Part shown: piece by piece, positions 51,312 to 64,000 of the stretch
Position numbering within the stretch: position 1 is the stretch's first letter
Layout of the letters: every line of letters begins with the position of its first letter
Assembly: GCA_013400975.1 (NCBI GenBank)
Contig: WBMZ01011445.1
Coordinates: 1 to 64,000, forward strand
Origin: Atrichornis clamosus
Lineage: Eukaryota > Chordata > Aves > Passeriformes > Menuridae
DNA length: 64,000 nucleotides
Direction of reading: 5' to 3'
Translations under genes and position numbers: made by a program
Notes under the pieces: model-generated
The model's database searches: none
Told to the model about the DNA's origin: nothing
The model's input: only the letters and a program-made list of their open reading frames with translations

Positions 51312-51456
51312 GAAGGCAACTGGCAGCACATCACATGTCACGCTCCTGGTTTTATGCCCTGGTTTCATATCAATGTCAGCTGAAGTGTTTAAAAGCAGCC
51401 AGACTCAAAAGCCTAATCCCCAAATGAATGTTTGTATGTGACCATTTCCCCATTGT
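51312..51456 (+). repeat. Member A of a diverged direct repeat pair
   Basis: AACTGGCAGCACATCACATG, then GTTTTATGCCCTGGTTTCAT, then TCAGCTGAAGTGTTT, and further right CCCCAAATGAATGTTTGTAT line up in order with member B near 53.1 kb. About three quarters of positions agree by eye over the first 73 bases. The family was not recognised. Confidence 0.6.
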
Positions 51457-53114
51457 TAAACTTTTGTACCAACAGCTGATTTACAAGTCTGACACTTAGC
51501 AGACATATGCTTTGGCCTTCTGCAGGCTTCCTGAGACTCATGCCCTCCAGCACTGCTTGCTGACCTCTCCTTCAAACACAGGACATTGATGGATCATCAC
51601 AATGGACAAACCACTCTGGACCTACATGGTCGTGGAAACTCTAGTTATGCACCCACTGGAGTTTACAGTGATGCATTCTTTCACTGAGAAATTCTATTCT
51701 CTTGAGACTAAACATTTTGCAGGTACTTACCAGCTCTTATGAAGCTCTTACCTGGGAAAGATTCTCATGCCTAGGATGAAATGTATCAAAGAGCAGGAAA
51801 ACTGCCACCTCTCCTAGATAGTCATCCTGTGATCAAGGCACTGACTGGTGGCACAGGAGTCCAGATTTCAAGTTTCTGTTCTGCAAGATGTCAGAATTCT
51901 CTATTCCAGGCAAGCTTTTTGGCCACCAAAATATCAAGTTATTTTGAAGAGCAGCTTCCTCTGTATATCCTGCTGGACCTATTTCACTTTGTATAAATAA
52001 TTAACCATTAATTGAACTTAGGCTGCCCATTGGACTATTGCATTGGTGTTTCCCTAGGCCACTGAATAGGGAACTGTTTGTATAAACTTAGGAAGTTGCA
52101 GAGCAACAGAGGTAGCTGAGGAAGTCCCAAAAACTCAAGAAAAAACACTCAAAACACTTGGTAAAGTCATTGAGTAGAGAATGAAACACCTGTTTTTCAG
52201 GCCTTGACCTGAATGAGGATGAACAAGGACTACTAGCTGTTCTAGGAGAGGCTTTGTCAAATCATCTCCAAAAGTCGTGATTCCACCAAATTTTGAAAAG
52301 AAATAATATTTAAAAGTCACACTTTTTTTCTTTCTGAAATGAAAAAAAGAAACCTGTAGCTAAATGATCCTCTAACAAACCCCTTGCATTAGAATGAAGG
52401 TGTTAAGTATCTTTAGCCTCATGATATCTTGATTCTAAAAGTTTCTGGAACCTCTGCCCCAGACATGAAGAAGGACCTCACAGCTCCTGTTCCAAGTGGA
52501 GTGATTTCTTCACCTGACACTCTTCCCAGCTTTGCTGGCATTTTTCAAATGAAGGTTTAAGTCTATTACTTACATTCTATTTTCAAATGACAAATATGAC
52601 TTTTAGTCATATTTAGTCATACAGAAAGATAACTGAAAGCAATAGGAAAAATTCAGTTACTAGTGTAACATTACCATAAAAGACTAAATGAAAGGTAAGA
52701 CAAGGACTGGAAAGGTTGAGTCCTAATCCTCTTACCCAGCTGCTAGATAATGTACTGTAATAGCTTTAATATTTACAATTGGTGGTCAAAAATATTTATT
52801 TTCAAGCAGCTTTTTGATAAGGAACTTCGATTAAGAAGTTTGGTTAGGAATTAAATTCCTTGTTGTAGTCAGATTCACCTCTCTATAAGCACTTGATATC
52901 AACAAATTGGTATTTCTGTAGACTACTCAAGAGTCTGTTTTTTCTTTAATGTCATACAATCATTCTCATAAGCACTTGCATAAATTCAGTTAAGAGTTAA
53001 CCAACTAAAATATACAAATATGCGGGAGGTTTTATGAAGAACTGCAACTTCAAAAGGAGTTGGTTTAGTGGTCATGACCCTATTTTTTGCAATAACTTAT
53101 GCATCATGAACTTA

Positions 53115-53280
53115 CGTAATTGGCAGCAGATAACATATCACACTCTCAGTTTTATGTCCTTGGTTTGACAACAGTGTCAATTGAAGTATTTGCTAACTGC
53201 AGAACAAATGGAGCCTCATAGCTGAAAATGTTTTCATTCCAAAATTGATGTTTGTAGCAAAACACTCCCCCTTTATTGTC
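53115..53280 (+). repeat. Member B of a diverged direct repeat pair
   Basis: AATTGGCAGCAGATAACATA, then GTTTTATGTCCTTGGTTTGA, then TCAATTGAAGTATTT, and further right CCAAAATTGATGTTTGTAGC match member A at 51.3 kb in the same order and orientation. Spacing differs slightly in the right half, so small indels have built up. Confidence 0.6.
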
Positions 53281-54114
53281 CTTTTTTAACATTATTAAAT
53301 TCAGTATCAGGAATGGATAGGGGTATACACATAATTTTGGACATCAAAAAAAATCTCTGTCTGTAATTTATCTTAGCAAAGTGGAAATATCTGAGAAAGA
53401 AAAGTATATATTTTTCTAAATAAAGTATTGTCAGGAAGCACAAAAGCACACATATGAAATGGCCTTGGAGCACTAATTCTTTGTTATCTTTAGAGCAGGA
53501 GTAAGCTTTAAGATAAATTATTGGGAAACGAGTGACCTGGATTTTAAAACACTTTAGTAGGGTAGGTCTAAGTCTACTTTTTTCTCTTCCTTTTCCCAGA
53601 GACTGCATTAAACAGTAGCCAAGAGGCAAGCCTAGACTGCTTCTTTATGTTGAAACTGGACACCTGCACCATCCACTTAAAAGGATAATTCTCTTGGGAC
53701 ACTGGAATCTTCATAAGCTACAGCAGAAAATGCATAAAGCAACAAATTATTATACTGAAGAGAGGGATTTAAAAGGAACCTTAGTGACTTCATTCCTTAA
53801 TATCTATTTAAATTCAATGGCAGAGAAGCCCAAATTTATTGAGTCTCTTTTTGAGTGATCTGAGGCTTAGGAGTAGAATTTGTTTAGGATTTAACTTTGA
53901 AAGGTGTATTTCGTGACGTGCAGTTTTCTTTCAAGACACTTCTTTCTCAACACTGAGCATATTGATACACAAAATATTGAACATAATTCACAACAGTGTA
54001 CAATACAGAGGAAGTGAATGGTGGAAATTGTATTAATTTGAAGTTTTTTGCTTGACCAAATTACAAATGAATGTTGGGAAACACTCTTCCCCTAGCCTGC
54101 AGCACTGCAGGGGG

Positions 54115-54700
54115 TGGTTGTGACCCAAGGGCAGGACCTGGCGTTTCACCTTGTTGAACCTCATACCATTGGCCCATCGACCCAGCCTGCCCAGATCCCT
54201 CTGCAGAGCCTTCCTGGCCTCCAGAAGATCACACTCCCAGCCAACCTGGTGTCATTGGCAGACTGAGAGTGCCCTGGATTCCCTCGTCCCGATCACTGAT
54301 ACAGATATTAAACATGGCTGGCCCCAACACTGATCCCTGGGGAACACCACTGGTGACCGGTCACCAGTCGGATGTAATTCCAGTCACCAGCACTCCCCAG
54401 GCCCAACCAGTTCATTACCAGTGAACAGCACACCCATCCAAGCCATGAGCAGCCACTTTCTCCAGGACAATGCTGTGGAAAATGGTACTGAAGCTTTATT
54501 AAAGTCTGTGTAGACATATCCACAGCCTTTTCCTTATCCACTAAGTGGGTCACCCTGTCACAGAGGGAGATCAGGACAGTCATAAACTGACCTTTCATAA
54601 ACCCATGCTGTTTGGGCCTCGTCTCCTGACTGTCTGCACATGCCATGTGATGGCACTCCAGATGTTCTGCTCCATAATCTTCCCCAATATTCCACATTCA
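54115..54700 (-). mobile_element. CR1 LINE ORF2 fragment, reverse-transcriptase part, broken
   Basis: Read antisense, this is part of the CR1 ORF2 reverse transcriptase, the enzyme that copies LINE RNA into DNA at the target site. Antisense landmarks on the + strand are GGCAGGACCTGGCG, CTTGTTGAACCTCATACCAT, CAGATCCCTCTGCAGAGCC, GATATTAAACATGGCTGGCC, CTGATCCCTGGGGAACACCA, CAAGCCATGAGCAGCCA and CCTTTCATAAACCCATGCTG. In the reverse frame 54308-54697 the residues QHGFMKG, VTHLVD and a WLG segment are visible. The polymerase is incomplete: the frame is shifted and the catalytic palm is not intact, so it cannot be active. Both the 5' part and the 3' end of the element are missing here. Confidence 0.85.
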
Positions 54701-55784
54701 TCAGATGGAAGAAATGCACAGAGTTGCTGTTCTGAAAGAAACAAGTGCAGCATGAGGGACTGCACTGTCACAAAGCAAGAAAACAGTGCCTTTGAGGCTG
54801 TCCATGCAAAGGTCTGTGTAAACTCCGGAACAGATATGGTGGTGCACTTTGGAATCATAGGGGAAATTTGGCTTGAAGGGATGTCATAAACTGACCAAAC
54901 CCATTTCTGTTTCTCGATGTAGGAACAACTATGTCTTTCTTCTGAGTAAATTCTTTTTTGTTTAGCCTTTTCTTAGAAACCTCTCATCATGGATTTTATT
55001 CAACTTCCATAGTGCTTCACTGCCCTTATCATTACATTTTCCTGATGTCTGACTCAAATTGCTCTTGTTGATATATAACATTGCATTCAGCTCTGGACAA
55101 CACACACTCAAAAATATCTGGATTGTATCTGCACCAGCATTTTAGTACATCGTTACTCAGTACGCTCTGATTCACACAACAAAACAAACTCATACTCACA
55201 GACTTTCAGACAAAACTAAATCAGAAAATGCATTCCAGAAGTGCATATAATGATCTCCAACCAGTACATACATCCAGTTTGAGGGACCAGCCCAGAACTA
55301 TTCCAAAACCTTAAAGCATGCATGACTGTGGATGTCAGGCCCTCAGCACCAACCATTTTACTCTATAAGTCCTTTTCTTCTTTTACCCCACACTCTTACG
55401 AGGCCACATTACTTACTAAAGTAGATATAGCTGTTGGCAAACATTCACTGGAAAAGCTGTGATGGGATGGAGAAACTGATTAATTAGGAAAGGGGAGGCC
55501 AGTTACAAAATGTGGCAAAAGGCCTTTTATAGCCATCATTTGCCCTGACCCCTGTTACATAGAATAATTGTCATGCAGCTGTGCAGCCCTTTCCCTTGGG
55601 GTGGCAAGCACCCTGGGTTGGTCAGTTTGAGGACACAAAGATAGATTGTAAGAGCCAATGACTATATTGCCTTTAATAATGTCACATTTTAATTTGGTAT
55701 CTCAGAACATAACTAAGGATAAGATGCAATTAAGATAAGAAAAAAACCACTTAATTTCAGAAGACAATGAACTGGCATGACATC

Positions 55785-55960
55785 TTTTAAACAATGGAAC
55801 AGCCTCCCAGACTCTTCCCAGTAATGGATCCTATTTGTTTGGTGCTTTTATAGCCAGATTGGCAAATGTTAGGAACAGCCTGCAGGATATAGCCTTGCTT
55901 TGGCAAGAGATTGGACTGGATGATCATTTCCATCTAAGCTTCTTCCCAATTCAAGCTTAA
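55785..55960 (+). mobile_element. Old CR1 LINE 3' fragment, sense
   Basis: ACAATGGAACAGCCTCCCAG, then GGATATAGCC, TTTGGCAAGAGATTGGACTG and GATGATCATTTCCATCTAAG, then a CTTCTTCCCAATTC segment, reproduce the order of a CR1 3' region. Substitutions are many and the terminal octamers are lost. Confidence 0.6.
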
Positions 55961-58900
55961 GTTTTGGAAGCAGGATCTCTTTCTTACTTTGTATTTGCCA
56001 TATGAAACTGTATTTCTGGTGGAGCTCCTAGGTATGACTCTTAGCCTCAAAAAATTCCGGTTAGAGCTCTTGGGATATGACGCAAACCTCTTTAGAGATG
56101 ACCAGACTGTTTCTGCTGCTTTGGGGACCCTCAGAACAAGATTTTGATACTCACAAAAATGGATGCATGTCTGCAAATGTGTGAGAAGTCAGAGCCACTC
56201 TTCCCTTTAGGTTACTCAATTTGGCAAGAAGCAACCCAGCATTAGCAGAAATATTGTGCAGCTCTGTGAACAGGTAACTTTGCCTGAGCTACTCTTTCCT
56301 GCTAAATAGTGGAATGCTGACACAGTGACACAGCTTCTGGATTCAAGTTGACTTGTGCCTTGTCAGTCTGCTACGTGCTCAGAGGAAGCTTTCACCTACT
56401 TTCATAGAAATGTCTTTAATTAATTGTTAATAAGGAAAAAAAAAAAGAAAACCCCCAAATAACAAAACAACTTCTCCCTTTTGACTCATCCCATGTGCCT
56501 CATCTCTTTAATGCCTGTCATCAGACTGTCAGAACACTGAGGGATGAATCAGTATTATTTAATGTCTAATAAGAATCAAGCAATCAAGCATCTTGACCCA
56601 ACAAAAACAACAGAAACCAAGGGAATTGCATTGCACTAACAGACAGCAGTCGAGAGTTTTACTCGTTGTTTGGGGCCAGCTTGTCCAGTTAAAATTTCTG
56701 TAATGTTGAACCTTCTTCTCTAAAAATTTATTTCTTAAAACATCCCAGTTTAGCCAGCCATAAATGGGTCATCTAAGCCTTACAAGTAATTTTGAAAAAT
56801 TATGGCCACATTCTTGAATGGAGAGGCCACATTTTTATTTCAGCAATATGGATATAAATTAGAACCCTTCCTTCTCTCTTTCTCAAAATAAAGAACAATG
56901 CTCTTTACTGGGCCATATATTGTAGCCCTTCAACACAAATACATGCACACTAAGACCAAGACCACCAATAGCAAATGCAGAATTATTTATTGCCATGTGA
57001 AAGATAAGTTCACACAACAGAGCAAACAGGAAAAAAAAATTTGAAAACAAGTTTTAAAATTAAGATTACAGAGCAGAAATAACAGGAGAAGAACTTAAAC
57101 ATATTGCTGCCCCAAGAGGATGTGAATTTCAATGGAAAATAACTACCAAATGTTTCCAAAGCCAACCACAAAAAATCAAATAAGATTCAACTTAAGCACA
57201 ATTTATTCTGGAGATTTTGTTATTATAGAGTCACACATGCATGTAGTATTCATGGTTATTTCTCAAAAATTAAACTCTTCTGGGCTCAAATTTGTGTAAC
57301 ACCAAAAAAGGGTTTTAAAAAGAGAAATCCCTCTATTCTGTGAAACAGTTTCTGGGAACTTTCCTGGAAATCCCAGCAAAACAAGCCAAAGAAAATTATC
57401 TATGGGGAATTGCGATTGTTGCAGCAAATGTGAGCTTATACTCTGATTCATTTAACTAAACTCTTTGAGTGAATAATGGAATACAAAACAAGGGGCATAC
57501 TGAAGAAGAGTAATCAACCTATAACAATCTCTCCAGTTATCAACTGTACATTATACAAATGTGAACCCAGATCAGCAAAAAAAGCCCTACCACACTTACA
57601 TGTTATGACTTTTCAATAGAAGCCTTAAAGCAGCATTTGTCAATGGTGTTAATTTTAAATTATATGGCTAGTGACAACCCTGTATACCACCCAGGATTTC
57701 AGCATGCTGGGAAAATCACATTTCTCTTTTAAAGTTATATTTAAAAAAACCCAATCGTTTTTGAAGGATATTAATGGGTACAGAGTGAGATAAGAAAACA
57801 CACACAGTGAATAAGTTAAAATTAAAAAATAGATGTACAAGAGACATATTCAACATCCAGATTCCAAAGCCTGAGTGAATTTTCATTTCTATTTCGTTTT
57901 AAATGAGTAGTAATGTGCAATAATTGTACTAGGAAAATAGAAACTGTTCTCTCATAAGCAATACTGCTGTTTCCAAACAACAACTGCACTGTTAACACAT
58001 TCATTTTTATTGTACTTTATTAGTAATAGTCAAAAATTGTCATGAACTTGGGGTTATTGAGTGAAATGCTTTGATACCCCCATGAACTTATTTTGGGCAA
58101 GCACATAAGACACTCAGCAACTGTGGATCTATGACTATTATTAGAATTGTTTTTGAGTAGGTCAGCAGTTACATTTGGGTGAAGACTGGTCTCCAGTGGT
58201 CCACAAGCAGATGTACATCTACCCATGCTTATTGTGGTACAATTTGGAGAAGTGCCACTTTGGAGAAACTACGTTAAGTCCTGGGAGGAAAGTGCAACAG
58301 GAAGAAGTGCAGTACTCAGAGATGGAGACTGAGATGCTGCTAATTTAGAACTGATGTTGATAACCTTTTAATGAAGTGTAGCAATGCAGATGACAAGAGA
58401 TACACGTGCTTTATATTCGTGTCTGCAGTTTCTGATGCACCATTCAAAACACCACCGTAATTAAAGCATGCCAGCTTGGACCAGGACTTCCAACAGTTTT
58501 TTTTAAAGTACGTTATGTCTCAGTATGGCCTTGAAAATTTGCCTTAGTCACACCTTGTGTTTCAGATTACTCACAGGTTCCTGTGACAATTTTATGGTCA
58601 AGCTGGGAAAGATCAAACAGCTGAAAAAACTTAATACACTTCATTTTTCCTACTAAAGAAATAAAAAACTAAAACAAAAACAGACAAAAACCTCAACAAA
58701 CAAAAGGGAAACCCACCAGACATATTTTAAAGAGAAGAGTTGCATTTTGGGCATTTATACCCCTATCTCATTACAAATGCAGCAAATTCTAGGGCAGATT
58801 TACATAGTTCAATGACAGCAGAAGAGGAAGTAAAAATTTGCACCCCACACCTCAAATGCATATGGGTAGAGGAATTCTGCATTTGAACATCTGTCTTGTG

Positions 58901-60564
58901 CGGAAGGGAGTGACTTCATCCCCAACACATAACATACCTGAACTGGCAGAAAGCTGCTAACAACCTCTTTAATACTGTCATCCTCATGTACCTTAAGACA
59001 CAAACATCTGGGCCAAACTCCAAAACTACATTGTTCAGCAGTCGAATGGCAAAAAGCCATCTAGAATTAAAAAATGGTACATCAAATTAACATGCAGTAA
59101 ACAATTAATTTTGCGGTCTTTAGTTAGCAAAACAATTTCCTCACATCACCTTTCCCAGAAAGTGAAGGCTGAGACATAATATACAGTGCTAAATTAAACC
59201 TCACACAAACATCACTGACATGTACAGAGGTACAGTTCTTCAAGTGCTTATTCACTGAATGCCATTCAAACAAATGGCAAGTTATTGGGGGTCAAGGGCA
59301 AGCATTACATGAGGATTTTTCAGCTATTCAGAGCTGTGAGTCAAAGGTGATGTATTGTTAAATTGAATATCTATACAGGAAGGCTGTGTTTACAGAGTTT
59401 GATGGCAATGAGCACTGTACTGAATATAAATGTCACCTTATTTATCATCCTGTATTATTTTTAGAATGTTTATTGCTAGGAAATAGACTTACGCAACTTT
59501 AATTCTATACTAGAAAGCTCTCTATAAGAGAAAAAAGGTGATGCCAGAACTTTTCAGAAAAAGGTATTTTCAGTGTCTACAGTTTCCATAGCTGTGAAAA
59601 TAAGCACCTCTTCAACTACAGTCTCTAACAGTATTCATCATATCGGGTCATTTTGGGAAACTTCCTTGCAGGTGTTTAAAAGATTACGGCTTGATCTCCT
59701 AATGGAAAAAAAAATAATAATGCATCAAACACCAAATAAAGTAAATCATTTTTACCCATAGAATGGAGGATAAATGTTTTATAAAGTCCTTCTCTGACTG
59801 ATTATAACCTAGAAATGAGAAAAAGTTCCAAACACCTTCAAAAGTGATTCATTAAATGCTGGTGGCTGCATCACTGCCTCCTATTGCCACATGCTCAAAT
59901 TTCATCATCTTCTGTCAGAAGCCAACTCGCCAAAGTGATGGTGGCACCCACTAGCTAAGCAGCTTCTGTCCTGATTCCCCAGATGAGCTGCTGCTCTCAA
60001 AAAACAGGGCTTCTCAGTACAGGTCCCCTTCCTGTTTTCTCAAAACACACACTTTTCCAGCTTGGTTCCCCCCTAAAAAGGGTTCATATTTACGGAGTCT
60101 GCCAGGACTAAATTTGGGTGGTTCTTAACGAGAGATGGATATTAGCACCAAAATATTCCCATTAAATCAGCCAGATCTAGGATCCTCCCCTTCTTGCTTT
60201 TTAATTGTCACCATGACAATGTCAACACTTCAATCATCAGTGCTGAACATATGGGAGATGTGGCCCAGCTTGTCTCTTGGAGTCGTTACCTAGACTGCTT
60301 TCAGATGCACTACTGCATTTGGTTTATATTTCTTCGGTTTTCTTCACAGTCAGAAAGCTGGAGAAAGGGGATGGGAACCAGACAGCACTTGTGGCATAGA
60401 GAAAATAGCAACTAAATGCCCAGTTCTGAAGCTAAAAGAACAGAACTGCCTTAAAAGCCAACTTCAAGGCCACTGTTGAAGGAGACTGATGTCAGGAGTG
60501 ATTGTTGCAATATCTGTCCAGCATCTCACTCAAGAAAGGTGCATGCTTTGTCTCAGTAGTGGGG

Positions 60565-60972
60565 GTCATTGTAAGACATATGAGGAGCAGCTGAGGGAGC
60601 TGGGGGTGTTTAGCCTGGAGAAAAGGAGGCTCCAGGAGATCTTACTGCTCTCCACAACTACTTGAAAGGAGGGTGTAGCAAGGTGAGAATGGGCCTCTTC
60701 TCCCAGGCAACCAGCGACAAGAGGAAATTACCTCAAGCTGCACCAGGGGAGTTCAGAGTGGACATCAGGAAGAATTCCTTCTCTGAAAGGCTTGTCAAGC
60801 ATTGAAATGGACTTCCCAGCATAGTGGTGGAGTCACCATCCCTGGAGGTGTTCAAGAAAGGACTGGACGTGGCACTCAGTGCCATGGTTTAGTTGGCAAG
60901 GTGCTGATTGGTCAAAGATTGGATTCCATGATCTTGCAGGTCTTTTCCAACCTAAATAATTCTGTGATCTGT
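60565..60972 (+). mobile_element. CR1 LINE 3' end, sense
   Basis: Sense CR1 landmarks in order are GAGCAGCTGAGGGAGCTGGG, GGTGTTTAGCCTGGAGAAAA, GGAGGCTCCAGGAGA, TCAGGAAGAATTCCTTCTCT, TGGTGGAGTCACCATCCCTG, GGAGGTGTTCAAGAAAGGAC and TTTTCCAACCTAAATAATTC, then TGTGATC. It is about 400 bases long, 5'-truncated, and better preserved than the 12-14 and 31 kb copies, so it inserted later. Confidence 0.9.
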
Positions 60973-62689
60973 ATATAGGAAAAAGTTGCACCTGAGTTAA
61001 ACGAGGGCAAATATTCCTAATAGTGGAAATCTAAATCTTTAATATTGTAGCATCTTTAATATTATGTTACACCTTTAGTGTTAATTTGGTCTAAGAGTAA
61101 CTGTTTCATAAGCACGGTTTTATTTTTAAGTAAAACCTTTGGAATTCTTTTAAAAGATGTTTACAGTAGTTAAAGAAAGATCACATTTTAAAGGTACATT
61201 TCTAATTTCATGCTGGCAGAACCTTAGCTGGGAACACTACCAGCACTATTTTGATAGCAAAAGCTGTGACAGTTTACATCAGCTAAGGTTGTCTGCAGTC
61301 TGCTGATTATCATGATCAAACTAAAATACAAGAATGTGGTCAGCAGACCATATATATGACAAAGAACACTGGGGTGCAAAAATTGGAAATAAGCTTATGA
61401 AATCTGTGAGTGTACAGAACAGAACTGGAGTATTTCACTGGAAGAACTACATGACTTCAAGGATTGAAACAGTACAAACAGAATGAAATCCAGAACTGCC
61501 TAGCCCAAATTCATGAAGCTGGAAGCAAAAAATATCACAATAAACTGGGCACTTGCCAGCTGCACGTGGAGGAGAAAACTCTAGATGGTTCAGTCAAAGT
61601 CAGAGTTAGCATGAGCCCTTAAAGAGAGGCAGCGATGGTAAACAAGTACAATTCAAAAACACATGGGGTATTTCCAGCAGCGAGGGATGCGCTGGTCATA
61701 CGTCACTGGAATACTGTGCAAAATTTAGGTCACTCCTTTCAAGGACAGACACAGCTGTGCTCCATATGGGGGAGTTCCACAGCCACGGCCCTGTCACACA
61801 GCCCCTGAGCATGTGCCTGGGCTCCCACGTTTGTGCCTGGGAAATCCCATGCCATGCACCACACGAGCAGGAAATCCAGCCTGTGGGAAACGTGAACACC
61901 ACAGATGGCCAGCGAGCGCACAACCCGCCCAGCCCTCTTGGCCACACCCGGCTCACCAAGGTGGGCTGACTCTACACTGTGTTGGCTGACACAACAAGAG
62001 GGGCTCCAGAACAAATGTACCCAAACTTTTCATTTGTCCTTTGGGTCTCAGGTAGGTCCAAGCCATATTGCACAGCAGCACTCCAATAACACAGCACATG
62101 CAGGGTACACCCAGCATGCCCCTGACATGCCACGCTCCTTGCCCAGGTGTTCAGCTGTCAAGCTGCATCCCTGTTTGTCTGTGACTTCCAGATGTCAACC
62201 AGACTGATGAGAATGACTGTGCCGAACCAGTGGCCATATGCTGTGCCAAGCACTGCTAATGCAAGGAATAGGAGGATAGGGTAGAGCCATCTCTTGTTGT
62301 CCAATTAATTCCTTCCTGTATGATGCAGGAAAATGGAGTTGTCATGAAACAGGTGCAGAAAATTGCTTCTAGAAGGATCAGAGAAAAGGAAAATCCATCT
62401 CATGAGAACAGACTGTGCACACATCTGAACAAACAGGTGCAGACCGATGTGAGCCTCAGTTGGCCTCGTGCAGTCCCAGAATCCACATGGGCGGAATTAG
62501 CTCAGTGCTAATGAAGTCTCCAGCAGAACTCACCAGCTCAGTCTTAGCATTACACTGCCATAGCCCTACAGGCACCAGGAGAGGGCCAACTGGCATCCCA
62601 GCTCACTCCAACTGTTAGCAGAGAGCCTGGATCTGCCTGTCCCCATCAGCGCCGACGCACCCCACAAGAGTTTGGCTGGTTAGTCCCAG

Positions 62690-62768
62690 TGAAGCAGTGA
62701 CCACGGGGATAGGACTTCCCTCAATAATCTTAAAGTCTTTTCCAATCTAAATGATTCTACAATTCTTT
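62690..62768 (+). mobile_element. Short CR1 LINE 3' tail, sense
   Basis: TCAATAATCTTAAAGTCTTT, then TCCAATCTAAATGATTC and TACAATTC match the last part of a CR1 element. It is a severe 5' truncation of less than 100 bases. Confidence 0.7.
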
Positions 62769-64000
62769 AACTCACAGAAAAAAGGGAGGCAGGAAAACTG
62801 CCTCAGCAAAGAGACAATGTTGGCACACCAACAAGCAGTGTAAATGTGCCATAGATACTTTTAAGCTGAAAATATGAATAATCCCATCCATTATAGCAGC
62901 AAGATCCTGGAATAGCCCTCACAAGTATTGGAGGTAAAATGTAAATAATTGTAAGGTGATGTTAAGTGTTTCTGAACAGATCTCTGTGCCACAGAGGTGT
63001 CTGAAACACTCACAGATGTCCCATAGGACCCTGCCCTGAAAACCTCTGTTAGTTGTGAACTGCAAACCAAAATCCAATTGAAATCAGAAATTTAATTAAA
63101 AGCAGCACTTCTGAGCCAGCTGCTGGCAGGCATTACACTGGTAAAAAGTGACAGCTGCTTCATTGGCAGTACAATGTCAACAACTGTAGAAGAGGCCAAC
63201 GAACAGGCACAGGCCACAACTGCCCAAGGAGCACCCCACTTTGAAGAAGGTGCTTGTAAAAAAGGCTTCAGAGACTTTTGTCTATGCTTTCATCATGTAA
63301 GATACTTATGCTCCTAGTTTATATTTATATTTTGCTGCTGTCTTCCTTGTTTGGTTTTTTTTTTGGCTCAGTGTGAGCATAATGCCAATTAAAATTAGTT
63401 CAGAAAGAAAACATCAGGTTTTCCAAATACAACGTAATTGTTCTTTAAAAACTCATTGTTCCCTCATTACCTAGCAAATCCAGTGTTTGTTTGCAATAAA
63501 TGTACATTTCAGAGCCCTTTCCCATTTATAAAGTGGACTTAGATCACTTTGATCCATTTTATTTGCATATGTAAGTATATGTAAGTATATGACTCCCAAT
63601 TTTAAAAAGAGGTTATTAATACTTTTCTAAAAAGGCAGCATTTTCTTGTTTAAAGAAATGCAAACTTGATTTCAAGTAAGACAGAGTAGCAAGGGATTAG
63701 TACTCTCACAAAATCAATTTTATTAAAATGTCCAAAATAAAAGTACAGTTGAATTCCAGGAAGTGGATTTGCACATATGTCAATATTCAGAGCAATTTGT
63801 GGCCCTTAAATTAAGTTTCACAGGGAAGGGTGGACCACTCCAGCTACCCAGAATAATTCACACATTGAAAAGAGTGGATTGGAACCCAAAATTTCATACC
63901 TAAGTTTAAAAGTAACCATTTAGTCTTTGGTTGTTTTTTTCTGCTAGAGCTTCAGGTAGAAGTGATGTGCCCTCAGAAATGATGAGCTGTATCACATAGA

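Larger units (their letters stand above)
43126..54114. other. Noncoding stretch, no gene supported
   Basis: Mostly unique AT-rich DNA. The only internal structure I can support is a diverged repeat pair at 51312-51456 and 53115-53280. Frames of 60-130 codons occur, for example near 44.99-45.38 kb and 49.43-49.81 kb, but none resembles a known protein and none is framed by good splice sites. Confidence 0.55.
54701..64000. other. Noncoding stretch with CR1 3' ends, no gene supported
   Basis: AT-rich DNA in which the only recognised features are three forward CR1 3' ends listed separately and A-rich low-complexity tracts at 56430-56470 and 58655-58710. No exon-like frame was found. A weak CR1-like antisense start (GGAATCATAGGGG at about 54850) may mark one more small fragment. 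Confidence 0.55.

Noticed and set aside
54845..55120. Possible extra antisense CR1 3' fragment beginning GGAATCATAGGGG
   Set aside because: Only the first 30 or so bases resemble CR1; the rest could not be followed in order.
1..64000. CRISPR arrays, tRNA or rRNA genes, bacterial operons, intact retroviral genes
   Set aside because: None was seen on either strand; the sequence reads throughout as vertebrate noncoding DNA with decayed repeats.

Overview
The window looks like vertebrate nuclear DNA, most likely from a bird. The recognisable interspersed repeats are chicken-repeat-1 (CR1) LINE fragments of at least two ages, a few very old MIR-like SINE relics, ancient palindromic amniote repeats and one solo endogenous-retrovirus LTR. 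No Alu, B1 or young L1 sequence was noticed, and repeat density is low. No prokaryotic gene, operon, rRNA, tRNA or CRISPR array was seen. This identification comes from remembered repeat-family sequence; no search was run.

Layout. Bases 1-48 are extremely GC-rich and end in a near-consensus splice donor (AAAG|GTAAGC). The best reading is that the window opens on the last bases of a first exon of a + strand gene. A CpG island with GC-rich lobes runs on to about 3.3 kb. The other ~60 kb is AT-rich, stop-riddled DNA in which I could support no exon. It is most simply a very long first intron, or intron plus intergenic DNA. The gene cannot be named from 48 bases that are open in all three forward frames.

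Repeats from left to right: MIR-like relic (3.8 kb); two old CR1 pieces (12.7-14.3 kb); palindromic amniote repeats (14.9, 16.5, 18.0, 20.4, 20.7 and 33.0 kb); MIR-like relics (19.5 and 22.5 kb); old CR1 (31.1-31.6 kb); solo LTR (34.6-35.3 kb); CR1 (42.9-43.1 kb); CR1 reverse-transcriptase fragment (54.1-54.7 kb); CR1 3' ends (55.8, 60.6 and 62.7 kb). Short minisatellites lie at 9.7, 23.3 and 32.7 kb.

The clearest anomaly is technical. Bases 34804-35582 recur as 35584-36362 with no difference seen on line-by-line comparison, separated by a single N that follows a 16-A run. This looks like two overlapping contigs that were never merged. If so, the true locus is about 780 bp shorter, and the second part-LTR is an artefact. 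I found no convincing undescribed biological system. The most interesting biological leads are candidate conserved noncoding blocks (about 1.2-1.65, 14.58-14.92 and 16.85-17.4 kb), a diverged repeat pair at 51.3 and 53.1 kb, and a GC-richer block with a nearly open frame at 20.84-21.62 kb.
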